Source: UBA2357 sp041678045
GTDB lineage: Bacteria; Pseudomonadota; Gammaproteobacteria; Burkholderiales; Rhodocyclaceae
DNA: 64,000 nt
Direction of reading: 5' to 3'
Assembly (NCBI GenBank): GCA_041678045.1
Contig: JBAYOV010000003.1
Location: 62,001 to 126,000, forward strand
Below the pieces are notes generated by a model. That model had not been told where the DNA came from, made no database searches, and saw only the letters and a list, made by a program, of their open reading frames with translations. Shown here in pieces: positions 35,715 to 44,340 of this stretch (the first letter of the stretch is position 1; each line of letters begins with the position of its first letter). A program made the translations under genes and the position numbers.

Positions 35715-37223
35715 ATGATGCATGAATTGATTGCCGCGGTCGATCTGGGTTCGAACAGTTTTCGACTCCAGGTCGGAAGAATCGTCAACGATCAGATTTA
35801 CCCGCTGGATGGGCTCAAGGAAGCCGTCAGGCTGGCCGCAGGCCTGTCCCCCGCCAAGGTGCTGGACGAAGCGTCGCAGCAGCGCGGCATCGTTGCCCTG
35901 CAGCGTTTTCACGAGCGGATTGCCCGCTTCAGCCCGGATTCGGTGCGCGCCGTGGCCACCAACACGCTGCGGGTGGCCAAGAATGCGCCGGAGTTCCTGC
36001 GCCAGGCCGAGCGCGCGCTGGGCTTTCCGATCGAGATCATCGCGGGCCGCGAGGAAGCCCGCCTGATCTACGTCGGCGTGGCCCACACCTTGCCGGATCC
36101 GCACCGCCAGCAACTGGTGGTGGATATCGGCGGTGGCTCCACCGAACTCATCATCGGACGCAGCTTTCAGCCGCTTGCGCTGGAGTCGCTGTACATGGGC
36201 TGTGTGAGCTACAGCCTGCAGTTCTTTCCCGATGGCCGGGTGGACAAGAAAAGCCTGAAGGAAGCGGAAAACACCGCCCGCCGCGAGTTGCAGGCCATCT
36301 CTCACGCCTACCGCGAAATCGGCTGGGAAGAGGCGGTGGGGTCCAGCGGTTCGGCCAAGGCCCTGGCCGAGATTCTGGAGCAGAACGGCCTGTCCGAGCA
36401 GGGCATCACCCGCGATGGCCTGGAGAAGTTGAAGACCCTGATAGTGCGTGCGGGTAGTCTCGACCGCCTCGATCTGGCCGGGCTGAAGGGCGACCGCCTG
36501 CCGGTGCTGCTGGGCGGACTGTGCATCATGTCCGCCGTGTTCAAGGAGTTCGGGCTGGAGCGCATGGTGTTCTCGGAAGGGGCGCTGCGGCTGGGCGTGC
36601 TCTACGATCTGCTCGGTCGCTACCACCACCACGACCTGCGCGATGCCACGGTGGAGGCCTTCGTGAGCCGCTATCAGGTGGAGCGCCGTCATGTGAAGGC
36701 CGTGGCCGCCACCGCCGGCCATCTGCTTGCCGGTCTGGAGCCGGCCACCCGGGACGAGGACAGCCTGCCACGCCGCTTTCTGCAATGGGCCGCGCTGCTG
36801 CACGAAATCGGCATCTCGGTGGCGCACACCAGCTACCACAAGCACAGCGCCTACATTCTGGAAAATGCCGACATGCCGGGTTTTTCCAGGCGCGATCAGG
36901 CGCAGCTGTCGCGGCTGGTGCTGGCGCATCGCGGCAAGCTGGCACGGGTCGACGCACTGGCGGAAGAGAGCGCGGAGTGGGATCTGATTGCCTGCCTGCG
37001 GCTGGCCGTGTTGTTTCACCGGGCGCGGGATGGTCGGGGGCTGCCACCGGTGAGCCTCGGGCGGGAAGGGCGCAGCTATGTGCTGACCGTGCGTGAAAGC
37101 TGGCTGCGCAAGCTGCCGCTCACCCGCGCTGCACTGGAGGACGAGCAGCGGCACTGGTTGTCGGTGGGCCGGGGGCTGAAGATCCGCCATGAGGCCCCCG
37201 CGCAGCTGCATGATGCAGCCTGA
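35715..37223 (+). CDS. ppx: Exopolyphosphatase, Ppx/GppA family
   Basis: Releases phosphate from polyphosphate ends; the family also hydrolyses pppGpp, which would link it to relA. 502 residues. Actin-like ATPase-fold motifs AAVDLGSNSFRL and VVDIGGGSTELI are in the first half (residues 1-300). An HD-like helical domain (HHHDLRDATVEAF onward) forms the second half. ATG codons at 35715 and 35718 are both possible. A TAGAAT -10 is at 35669-35674. Divergent from ppk1. Confidence 0.94.
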   Translation: MMHELIAAVDLGSNSFRLQVGRIVNDQIYPLDGLKEAVRLAAGLSPAKVLDEASQQRGIVALQRFHERIARFSPDSVRAVATNTLRVAKNAPEFLRQAERALGFPIEIIAGREEARLIYVGVAHTLPDPHRQQLVVDIGGGSTELIIGRSFQPLALESLYMGCVSYSLQFFPDGRVDKKSLKEAENTARRELQAISHAYREIGWEEAVGSSGSAKALAEILEQNGLSEQGITRDGLEKLKTLIVRAGSLDRLDLAGLKGDRLPVLLGGLCIMSAVFKEFGLERMVFSEGALRLGVLYDLLGRYHHHDLRDATVEAFVSRYQVERRHVKAVAATAGHLLAGLEPATRDEDSLPRRFLQWAALLHEIGISVAHTSYHKHSAYILENADMPGFSRRDQAQLSRLVLAHRGKLARVDALAEESAEWDLIACLRLAVLFHRARDGRGLPPVSLGREGRSYVLTVRESWLRKLPLTRAALEDEQRHWLSVGRGLKIRHEAPAQLHDAA

Positions 37224-37248
37224 TTGACGCAGCCCGATTGACGCAGCC
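37222..37248. repeat. 14-bp tandem duplication at the ppx end
   Basis: GATTGACGCAGCC occurs at 37222-37234 and again at 37236-37248, starting in the ppx stop codon and ending just before the permease ATG. It looks like a recent slippage duplication that adds an alternative TTG start for the next gene. Confidence 0.7.
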
Positions 37249-37249
37249 G

Positions 37250-38380
37250 ATGCACGCCCTTTCGTCTGCAGCCGTGCCCCGGATGGTCTGCAGCGGACCG
37301 GGCACAAGCACGGTGACGCTGTACGGCGAATGGACATTGCGCCGGCTGCAACCCGAACTGAAGCATCTTCGCGCGCAACTTGACGCGCAGGATCAAAACG
37401 CCGCCTGGGACCTGCGCAATGTGCAGCGGCTGGACAGCTTCGGGGCGGCACTGTTGTGGCATGGCTGGGGCAGGCGCTGGCCGGAGCGGCTGGAGATCGG
37501 CGAGGCACTGCGCGGGGTGATCGTGCGTTTTGCCGACAGCGCCCGGCAGCCGCTGCCCAGCGCACCCGGGTATACCGCCGGCGATGCGCTGGTCGGGCTG
37601 GGGCGCGTGGCTTTTGGCTTTTTCGCGCATGGACTCGATTTCGTCCGCCTGCTCGGGCAGCTGGTGCTCGACATGCTGTACCTGCTGCTGCACCCGCGCG
37701 AATGGCCGCTCAAGGAAACCTCCGCCAATCTGTTCAAGGTCGGGGTGAAGGCCATGCCGGTGGCCGCGCTGGTCGGTTTTCTGATCGGCGTGGTGCTGTC
37801 CTATCTGTCGGCGCTGCAGCTCAAGGCCTTCGGGGCCGACATCTTCATCGTGCACATCCTTGGCCTGGGCATCATCCGCGAACTGGGGCCGGTGCTGGTG
37901 TCGGTGCTGGTCGCGGGGCGCTCGGGTTCGGCGATGACGGCACAGCTCGGCGTGATGCGGGTCACCGAAGAGATCGACGCACTCTCGGCGATGGGCATTT
38001 CGCGCACCCAGCGCCTGGTGTTGCCCAAGGTGCTGGCCCTGAGCCTGGCCATGCCCTTGCTGGTGCTGTGGACCTCGCTCATGGCGCTGTTGGGCGGCAT
38101 GGTTTCGGCCTGGCTGCAGCTTGACCTGAGTTTTGCGTACTTCATCGATACCCTGCCGCGCGTGGTGCCCATTGCCAACCTGTACATCGCGCTGGCCAAG
38201 GGCGTAGTGTTCGGGGTGCTGATCGCGCTGATTGCCTGCCATTTCGGCCTGCGTGTGCAGCCCAACACCGAGAGTCTGTCGACCCACACCACCGCCTCGG
38301 TCGTCACCGCCATCACCATGGTGATTCTGGTCGATGCGGTGTTTGCCATCGCCACCCGCTCGATCGGCCTGCCCGGATGA
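37250..38380 (+). CDS. MlaE-family ABC permease with N-terminal STAS domain
   Basis: Inner-membrane permease of an MCE-type lipid transporter. 376 residues from the ATG at 37250; an in-frame TTG at 37238 lies in a tandem duplication. Residues 25-90 form a STAS-like domain (STVTLYGEWTLRRL, then WDLRNVQRLDSFGAALLW), equivalent to the separate MlaB subunit of E. coli. The MlaE part (residues 110-370) has GRSGSAMTAQLGVMRVTEE. First of four genes; ATGA overlap with the ATPase. The transported lipid is unknown. Confidence 0.92.
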   Translation: MHALSSAAVPRMVCSGPGTSTVTLYGEWTLRRLQPELKHLRAQLDAQDQNAAWDLRNVQRLDSFGAALLWHGWGRRWPERLEIGEALRGVIVRFADSARQPLPSAPGYTAGDALVGLGRVAFGFFAHGLDFVRLLGQLVLDMLYLLLHPREWPLKETSANLFKVGVKAMPVAALVGFLIGVVLSYLSALQLKAFGADIFIVHILGLGIIRELGPVLVSVLVAGRSGSAMTAQLGVMRVTEEIDALSAMGISRTQRLVLPKVLALSLAMPLLVLWTSLMALLGGMVSAWLQLDLSFAYFIDTLPRVVPIANLYIALAKGVVFGVLIALIACHFGLRVQPNTESLSTHTTASVVTAITMVILVDAVFAIATRSIGLPG

Positions 38381-39180
38381 GTGCGCACGTTCCAACGACG
38401 GCCACTGTGCCGGTGCTCGAACTGCGCGACATCGTCACCTGCTTTGGTCGCAACCGGGTGCACGACGGGCTCAACCTGCGTGTGGAGCAGGGGGAGATGG
38501 TCGCGTTGGTCGGCGGCTCGGGCAGTGGCAAAACCACCTTGCTGCGCCACATCATCGGCCTCACCCGACCGTCGGCGGGCACGGTCGCGCTGTTTGGCGA
38601 GCCACTGTTTGACGGCGGGCTGAAGGCGCAGCGTGCCCGCCGCCGTCGCTTCGGGGTGCTGTTCCAGCAGGGGGCGCTGTTTTCGGCACTGAACGTGGCG
38701 CAGAACATCGGTTTTCCGCTGTGCGAGCTCGGGGTCGCCAGCGAAGCGGAAATCAGCGAACTGGTGGCGCTCAAGATGCACATGGTGGGGTTGGAGCCCG
38801 AGCATGCGCTGCTCATGCCGGCAGAGCTTTCCGGTGGCATGGTGAAGCGGGTCGCGCTGGCGCGGGCGCTGGCGCTGGAGCCGGAGTTGCTGTTGCTCGA
38901 TGAACCCACCGCCGGCCTCGACCCGGAGCGCAGCAGCGCTTTTGTGGCACTCATTCGCACCCTGCACGCCACGTTGGGGTTGACCGTGGTGCTGGTGACC
39001 CACGACATCGACACCCTGGCGGCGCTGTCGAGCAAGGTGGCGGTGCTGGCCGAGCGCCGGATCATCAGTTATGCGCCGCTGGCCGATACAATCGGACTCG
39101 ATCATCCTTTCATTCACCATTTTTTTGCTGGCGAGCAGGGGGCACGTGCACTCGGCCGCCACCGTGAGGTCCTGCGCTGA
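38377..39180 (+). CDS. MlaF-type ABC transporter ATP-binding protein
   Basis: 267-residue ATPase energising the MCE transporter. Walker A is GGSGSGKTTLLRH, the signature LSGGMVKRVALARALA and Walker B LLLLDEPTAGLDP; the switch histidine is in VTHDID. It overlaps the permease by 4 bp and the MCE gene by 1 base, showing tight coupling. Close in length to E. coli MlaF (269). Confidence 0.95.
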   Translation: MSAHVPTTATVPVLELRDIVTCFGRNRVHDGLNLRVEQGEMVALVGGSGSGKTTLLRHIIGLTRPSAGTVALFGEPLFDGGLKAQRARRRRFGVLFQQGALFSALNVAQNIGFPLCELGVASEAEISELVALKMHMVGLEPEHALLMPAELSGGMVKRVALARALALEPELLLLDEPTAGLDPERSSAFVALIRTLHATLGLTVVLVTHDIDTLAALSSKVAVLAERRIISYAPLADTIGLDHPFIHHFFAGEQGARALGRHREVLR

Positions 39181-40115
39181 TGGAGAACCGTGCCCACGCC
39201 CTGCTGGCCGGCCTGTTCGTGCTGCTGCTCGGAGCAGCGACGGTGTTTGCTCTTTGGTGGTTTTCCGGCGAACGCGAGGCGACCGCAGACTATGAACTGG
39301 TCAGCGACGGCAACGTGAGCGGCCTGAACGTGCAGGCGCAGGTGCGCTACCGGGGCATGTCGGCCGGCAAGGTGATGGATATCCGGGTGCCCGGCGACGA
39401 TCCGCGCCTGATCGTGGTCACCATCCGCATTCGCCGTGACCTGCCGGTCACCCAGGGCACCCGCGCCACGCTGGGCTATCAGGGGGTTACCGGGCTGGCC
39501 TTCATCAATCTCGACGAACGCGGCGAAGATCCGCGTCCGCTGCCTGCCGGCCCCGAGGGCTTGCCACGCCTCACACTGGAGCCTGCGGTGATGGAGCGCC
39601 TGTCCGACGGCGTGCTCGGCGCCGTGGAGCGCTTCAATCGGGTGGCCGATCAGCTCGGCGCGTTTCTCGATGACACCAGCCTGCAACGCTTTCGGAGCAC
39701 ACTCGAACGGCTGGAATCCGCCGCAGGCGGACTGGACCGCACCTTCGAGACCGCCCCTCGCACGCTGGAGGCCGTGCAGGCGCTGTTCAGCGCAGACAAC
39801 CTGGCCCGCTGGTCGGCCATGCTCGCCCATCTGGAGTCGGCCAGCGCCGAAGCCGGGCCGGCGCTGGCCGAAATGCGCGATCTGATGCGCAGCCTTCAGC
39901 ACACCCTGAGCAGCGTGGAGGCCCTCACCGTGGAGGCGGCTGATGGCGTGCTGCACGACACCCTGCCACAGGTGAATGCCCTGATTGGCGAGATCAACAC
40001 CACGGCGGTGCAGTTGGGGCGGCTGGTCGAATCGCTCGAAGCCTCGCCACAGATGCTCATCACCGGTCGTGGGGCACGGCGCCCCGGCCCGGGGGAGCAT
40101 GGCTTTGCACCGTGA
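39180..40115 (+). CDS. MCE-domain (MlaD/PqiB-type) substrate-binding protein
   Basis: 311-residue protein with one N-terminal membrane helix (residues 7-29) and a single MCE domain (about 38-115; VQVRYRGMSAGKV-like core and TLGYQGVTGLAFINL). A long helical C-terminal region follows (125-290), much longer than MlaD, and may form a coiled-coil needle across the periplasm. Third gene of the transporter; 54 bases before the lipoprotein start. Confidence 0.92.
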   Translation: MENRAHALLAGLFVLLLGAATVFALWWFSGEREATADYELVSDGNVSGLNVQAQVRYRGMSAGKVMDIRVPGDDPRLIVVTIRIRRDLPVTQGTRATLGYQGVTGLAFINLDERGEDPRPLPAGPEGLPRLTLEPAVMERLSDGVLGAVERFNRVADQLGAFLDDTSLQRFRSTLERLESAAGGLDRTFETAPRTLEAVQALFSADNLARWSAMLAHLESASAEAGPALAEMRDLMRSLQHTLSSVEALTVEAADGVLHDTLPQVNALIGEINTTAVQLGRLVESLEASPQMLITGRGARRPGPGEHGFAP

Positions 40116-40169
40116 GCGTGCGCCATGAAGGTGCCCAACCGGGCAAGCGTTGCATCAGAAGGAGCCCAC

Positions 40170-40850
40170 TTGAGATTTCCGTCCACTCCCATCCTGCTGG
40201 CCTGCAGTGCATGCTTGCTTGCCGCATGTGGCAGCCTGCTCACCCCGCCGCCCGAGCAGCGGCAGTACGATCTCGGCGAGCCTGACCGGCCTTCCGGCCA
40301 GGCACAAGGCGAGCGCCCGAGATGGCCGCTGGCGCCCACCTTGCAGGTACGCGCGCCGTCCTGGCTGACCAGTCATGCGATGCAATACCGGCTCGACCAT
40401 CGCCCCCCGGCAAGCCGCGAGCGCTATGTCGAAAGTCGCTGGGCCGCACAGCCTGCCGAGTTGCTGCAGCATTATCTGGCGCGCGCGCTGCTGGCCAACG
40501 GAGGATCGGGGCCGGCCACGCCCGGCTGTCGAATGAAGATGCAGCTCGATGAATTCATTCAGGTTTTTGACTCGACCCAACACAGCCATGCCTGGCTGGT
40601 GGGGCAGATACATTTGCTGGCGCCGCGTGAAGATCGTATCGTAGCCAGTCGTGCCTTTTCCCAGGCGTCGCCCGCGCCCAGTGCCGACGCCCCCGGTGGC
40701 GTGCTGGCGCACCGGGCAACGGTGGCGGCCCTGTCGCACACGCTGTCCGGGTGGCTGGACGAGCAGTTCAGCGATGAAGCGCTGCTCGCGCTCTGCACGC
40801 AGGCCGGAAAGGCACGAACAGCAACGGACAGGGGGCTGCGTACCCCCTGA
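40170..40850 (+). CDS. ABC-type transport auxiliary lipoprotein (PqiC-like)
   Basis: 226-residue outer-membrane lipoprotein that likely completes the MCE transporter. The TTG at 40170 is preferred: AAGGAG ends 5 bases upstream, and the product then starts with a short lipoprotein signal ending in LLAAC, with C20 as the lipidated residue. The ATG at 40125 would add 15 residues that spoil the signal. The mature part resembles the PF03886 family. Its last base is shared with an upstream in-frame codon of the next gene, but the true start there is 40904. Confidence 0.88.
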   Translation: MRFPSTPILLACSACLLAACGSLLTPPPEQRQYDLGEPDRPSGQAQGERPRWPLAPTLQVRAPSWLTSHAMQYRLDHRPPASRERYVESRWAAQPAELLQHYLARALLANGGSGPATPGCRMKMQLDEFIQVFDSTQHSHAWLVGQIHLLAPREDRIVASRAFSQASPAPSADAPGGVLAHRATVAALSHTLSGWLDEQFSDEALLALCTQAGKARTATDRGLRTP

Positions 40851-40903
40851 TGCAGCATGGTTTGGCCGATTCGCATGCAGGCATGCACATCACAGGAGGA
40901 GAC

Positions 40904-42556
40904 ATGAGCCAGACGCAGCACAACATCTACAACCGGGACCTGGACAAGAATGCCGCGAACTACGTCCCGCTCAATCCGCTGAGCTTCATCGAGCGCAGTG
41001 CTTATGTGTATCCCGATCGGCTGGCGGTGATCCACGGCCAGCGGCGCTTTACCTGGGCACAGACCCTGGAGCGTTGCCGCCGGCTGGCCTCGTCCCTGCG
41101 CCAGCTGGGAGTGGGGCGCGGCGACACGGTGGCGGTCGTGCTCAACAACACGCCCGAAATGTTAGAATGCCATTTCGGGGTACCCGGATCGGGCGCGGTG
41201 CTCAACACCATCAACACCCGGCTCGATGCCGAAGCCATCGCCTTCATTCTCGATCATGGCGAAGCCAGGGTACTGATCACCGACCGGGAGTTTGCCCCTG
41301 CGGTGTCGCGGGCGCTGCAGACGCTGTCGCGCAAGGACATCGTGGTGATCGATGTGGACGACCCGGAATACACTGGCCCGGGGGCGCGACTGGGCAGCAC
41401 CGATTACGAGCAGTTGCTCGCTGGCGGCAATCCGGATTTCGTTTTCGAGCAACCCGAGGACGAGTGGGATGCCATCGCCCTGAACTACACCTCCGGCACC
41501 ACCGGCAACCCGAAGGGCGTGGTGTATCACTACCGGGGCGCCTATCTGAACGCAATGAGCAACATCGTCAGCTGGGGCATGCCGCCGCATTCGGTGTATC
41601 TGTGGACACTGCCGATGTTTCACTGCAACGGTTGGTGCTTTCCCTGGACCCTCGCGGCACTGGCAGGGGTGAATGTGTGTCTGCGCCGGGTGGACCCGCG
41701 CCTGATCTTCGAGGCCATCCGCACCCACAAGGTCACCCATTACTGCGGTGCCCCGATCGTGCACTCCATGCTCGCGAATGCACCGGAGAGCTGGCGCGAG
41801 GGCATCGATCATACGGTCAATGCGCTGGTCGCTGCAGCCCCGCCGCCAGCCGCCGTCATCGAGGGCATGGCGAAGATCGGCATCCGCCTGACCCATGTGT
41901 ATGGCCTCACTGAAACCTATGGCCCGGCCGCAGTGTGTGCCAAGCATGAGGAATGGGCGCGTCTGCCGCTGGCCGAGCAGGTCGCCATGAATGGGCGTCA
42001 GGGGGTGCGCTATCATGCGCAGGAAGCCATTACCGTGCTCGATTCCGATACCCTGCAGCCCGTGCCATGGGATGGCGAAACCATGGGCGAGATCATGTTC
42101 CGTGGCAATCTGGTGATGAAAGGGTATCTGAAGAACCCGGCTGCGACGGCTGAAGCCTTTCGCGGGGGCTGGTACCATACCGGCGATCTGGCGGTGATGC
42201 AGCCGGACGGCTATGTGAAGATCAAGGATCGCAGCAAGGACATCATCATTTCCGGCGGCGAGAACATCTCCTCCATCGAAGTCGAGGATGCGCTGTACAA
42301 GCACCCTGCGGTCATTTCCGCCGCCGTCGTGGCCGCGCCCGACGAGAAGTGGGGGGAGGTGCCCTGCGCCTTCATTGAACTGCGCGACGGCGCCAGTGCC
42401 ACGGCGGAGGAGATCATTGCCCATTGTCGCCAGCACCTGGCCGGCTTCAAGATCCCCAAGAAGGTGGTGTTCACCAGCATCCCCAAGACGTCCACCGGCA
42501 AGATCCAGAAATTCCTGCTGCGCGAGCAGGCCAGATCGACTGCGGCCATCCAGTGA
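40904..42556 (+). CDS. Acyl-CoA synthetase (AMP-forming)
   Basis: Activates a carboxylic acid to its CoA thioester through an acyl-adenylate. 550 residues, ANL superfamily. Motifs: NYTSGTTGNPKGV (P-loop), HVYGLTETYGP (A5), YHTGDLAVM (A7), KDRSKDIIISGGENIS (A8) and the catalytic lysine in PKTSTGKIQKF. GGAGGAG precedes the ATG. It resembles medium-chain and methylmercaptopropionate ligases, so the acid cannot be fixed. Begins the acyl-CoA gene group with the crotonase 29 bases downstream. Confidence 0.92.
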   Translation: MSQTQHNIYNRDLDKNAANYVPLNPLSFIERSAYVYPDRLAVIHGQRRFTWAQTLERCRRLASSLRQLGVGRGDTVAVVLNNTPEMLECHFGVPGSGAVLNTINTRLDAEAIAFILDHGEARVLITDREFAPAVSRALQTLSRKDIVVIDVDDPEYTGPGARLGSTDYEQLLAGGNPDFVFEQPEDEWDAIALNYTSGTTGNPKGVVYHYRGAYLNAMSNIVSWGMPPHSVYLWTLPMFHCNGWCFPWTLAALAGVNVCLRRVDPRLIFEAIRTHKVTHYCGAPIVHSMLANAPESWREGIDHTVNALVAAAPPPAAVIEGMAKIGIRLTHVYGLTETYGPAAVCAKHEEWARLPLAEQVAMNGRQGVRYHAQEAITVLDSDTLQPVPWDGETMGEIMFRGNLVMKGYLKNPAATAEAFRGGWYHTGDLAVMQPDGYVKIKDRSKDIIISGGENISSIEVEDALYKHPAVISAAVVAAPDEKWGEVPCAFIELRDGASATAEEIIAHCRQHLAGFKIPKKVVFTSIPKTSTGKIQKFLLREQARSTAAIQ

Positions 42557-42585
42557 CCGCAACCATAACAACAGGAGACCTTTCA

Positions 42586-43392
42586 ATGAGTGCAGTACCC
42601 GTTTCCGCTTCGTCCGATCAACCCCTTGTGCTGCGTCACGACGACAATGGCGTGGCCACCCTCACGCTGAACCGGCCCCTGCAGTTCAATTCGCTGTCGC
42701 AGGCCATGCTCGAAACACTGATTGCCGAATGCGATGCGCTGGCGGCGGACCGTTCCGTGCGTGTCGTGGTGATTGCCGGGGAGGGCAAGGCGTTCTGCGC
42801 CGGACACGACCTGAAGGAGATGCGCGCCAATCACGACATGGCCTTCCAGCAGGCGCTGTTCAGGTTGTGCGGCAAGTTCATGATGAAGCTCACCCAGCTG
42901 CCCCAGCCGGTGATTGCGCGGGTGCATGGCATTGCCACTGCCGCCGGCTGCCAGCTGGTGTCGATGTGCGATCTGGCGGTGGCTGCGGATGTGGCCCGCT
43001 TTGCAGTGTCGGGCATCAACGTGGGCCTGTTCTGCGCCACCCCCAGCGTGGGCCTGTCGCGCAACATGGGGCGCAAGGAAGCATTCGAGATGCTGGTGAC
43101 CGGCGATTTCATCGATGCGCAGGAAGCACAGCGTCGTGGCCTGGTGAACCGGGTGGTGCCGCTGGAGCAGCTCGACGAGGAAGTGGCGCGGCTGGCGGCG
43201 TCGATCTGCGCCAAGTCCCCGCTGGCCATCCAGATGGGCAAGCAGATGTTCTACAACCAGCTGGAAATGGGGCTGGATGCGGCCTATCAGATGGCCGCCG
43301 AAACCATGGCCTGCAACGCGATGAGCGAGGACGCAGCCGAGGGCATCGACGCCTTCATCGCCAAGCGCAAGCCGGAATGGAAGGGACGCTGA
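42586..43392 (+). CDS. Crotonase-fold protein, ECHDC3-like, lacking both catalytic glutamates
   Basis: 268-residue enoyl-CoA hydratase/isomerase family member. Oxyanion-hole regions AFCAGHDLKEM and HGIATAAGCQLV are present. The two glutamates of classical enoyl-CoA hydratase are replaced: position 123 is Q (GCQL, not GCEL) and the QPE motif is VSG (residues 141-143). This, with NVGLFCATP and the C-terminal AFIAKRKPEW, matches the ECHDC3 subgroup as I recall it. True reaction is unknown. An AGGAGA site precedes the ATG; overlaps the TatD gene by 16 bp. Confidence 0.88.
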   Translation: MSAVPVSASSDQPLVLRHDDNGVATLTLNRPLQFNSLSQAMLETLIAECDALAADRSVRVVVIAGEGKAFCAGHDLKEMRANHDMAFQQALFRLCGKFMMKLTQLPQPVIARVHGIATAAGCQLVSMCDLAVAADVARFAVSGINVGLFCATPSVGLSRNMGRKEAFEMLVTGDFIDAQEAQRRGLVNRVVPLEQLDEEVARLAASICAKSPLAIQMGKQMFYNQLEMGLDAAYQMAAETMACNAMSEDAAEGIDAFIAKRKPEWKGR

Positions 43393-44204
43393 CGCGGCCC
43401 TTGCTGATCGACACCCACATCCACCTCGACGCAGCCGAGTTCGACCCGGATCGCGAGTTCCTGATCGGCGAGGCACGTCAGGCGGGGGTGGGGGGCTTTG
43501 TCGTGCCGGGCGTGAGCCGTGAAGGGTTCGACGCGGTGCAGGCCCTGGCACGCCGGCATCCCGACATTCAGTGTGCGCTGGGCCTGCATCCGATGTACGT
43601 AGATCAGGCTGGCGACGACGACCTCGATGTGCTGCGTGGCCGGCTGGCGCAGGGCGGGGTTGTGGCCGTTGGCGAGATCGGGCTGGATGGCTGGATCGCG
43701 CCACGTGACGATGCCCGGCAGCTGCACTTTTTCGTCGCACAGCTCAGGCTCGCGCGCGACTTCGGCCTGCCGGTGATCCTGCATGTGCGCCGGGCAATCG
43801 ACCCGATCCTCAAGCAGTTGCGCCGCATCGAAGTACCCGGCGGCATCGCGCATGCCTTCAACGGTAGCCGGCAGCAGGCCGACACCTTGCTGGCCATGGG
43901 CTTCAAACTGGGTTTTGGCGGCACGCTGAGCTACGAAGGCTCCCGCCGCATTCGCGCACTCGCCACCGAGCTGCCCGAAACGGCGCTGGTGCTCGAAACC
44001 GATGCGCCGGACATTGCGCCCAGCTGGTCTGCGGACCGGCGCACCCGTCCGGCCGATCTGGCGCGCTACGCCCGGCTGCTTGCCGAGCTGCGTGGCGTGC
44101 CTTTGCAGCACCTGGCCGAATGCACCACGCACAATGCCCGGCAGGCCCTGCCTGGCCTGAAGGCCGTCGACACGCAGCCTGCAGGCGAATCTTCACAGTC
44201 TTGA
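43377..44204 (+). CDS. TatD-family metal-dependent hydrolase
   Basis: 275-residue TIM-barrel hydrolase; relatives are 3'-5' DNA exonucleases or deoxyribonucleases. Metal residues are in LIDTHIHLDAAEFD, VGEIGLDG, ILHVRRA, AHAFNGS and LETDAPD. The usual GLDYY after GEI reads GLDGW here. The ATG at 43377 lies inside the crotonase end; a later start at TTG 43401 is possible. Ends at a small terminator. Confidence 0.88.
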   Translation: MEGTLTRPLLIDTHIHLDAAEFDPDREFLIGEARQAGVGGFVVPGVSREGFDAVQALARRHPDIQCALGLHPMYVDQAGDDDLDVLRGRLAQGGVVAVGEIGLDGWIAPRDDARQLHFFVAQLRLARDFGLPVILHVRRAIDPILKQLRRIEVPGGIAHAFNGSRQQADTLLAMGFKLGFGGTLSYEGSRRIRALATELPETALVLETDAPDIAPSWSADRRTRPADLARYARLLAELRGVPLQHLAECTTHNARQALPGLKAVDTQPAGESSQS

Positions 44205-44207
44205 AAT

Positions 44208-44228
44208 AGGGGTGAAACCCCTGCGTTT
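44208..44228 (+). terminator. Intrinsic terminator after the TatD gene
   Basis: AGGGGT (44208-44213), loop GAA, ACCCCT (44217-44222), then GCGTTTT. The short stem is perfect and begins 4 bases after the stop codon. Moderate strength. Confidence 0.55.
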
Positions 44229-44340
44229 TCCAACCGGTAAGAAACCACCGTCGGCGATATGATGAGGGTGCCGGATAACATGCCGCTGCCCGAGCGTACT
44301 GTAGGTTCCGGCGCCATCATCATCAGTCAGGGGTTGTCTC

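Noticed and set aside
42288..44204. A 638-codon frame covering the TatD gene and running back through the acyl-CoA synthetase and crotonase.
   Set aside because: Only the last 275 codons code for a recognisable protein (TatD). The earlier part is an out-of-frame reading of two other genes.
44230..44260. A possible sigma28 (flagellar) promoter before the chemoreceptor, with GGCGATAT as -10.
   Set aside because: The best -35-like TAAG is 4 bp too close, and the 15-bp position has CCGG, so the match fails.
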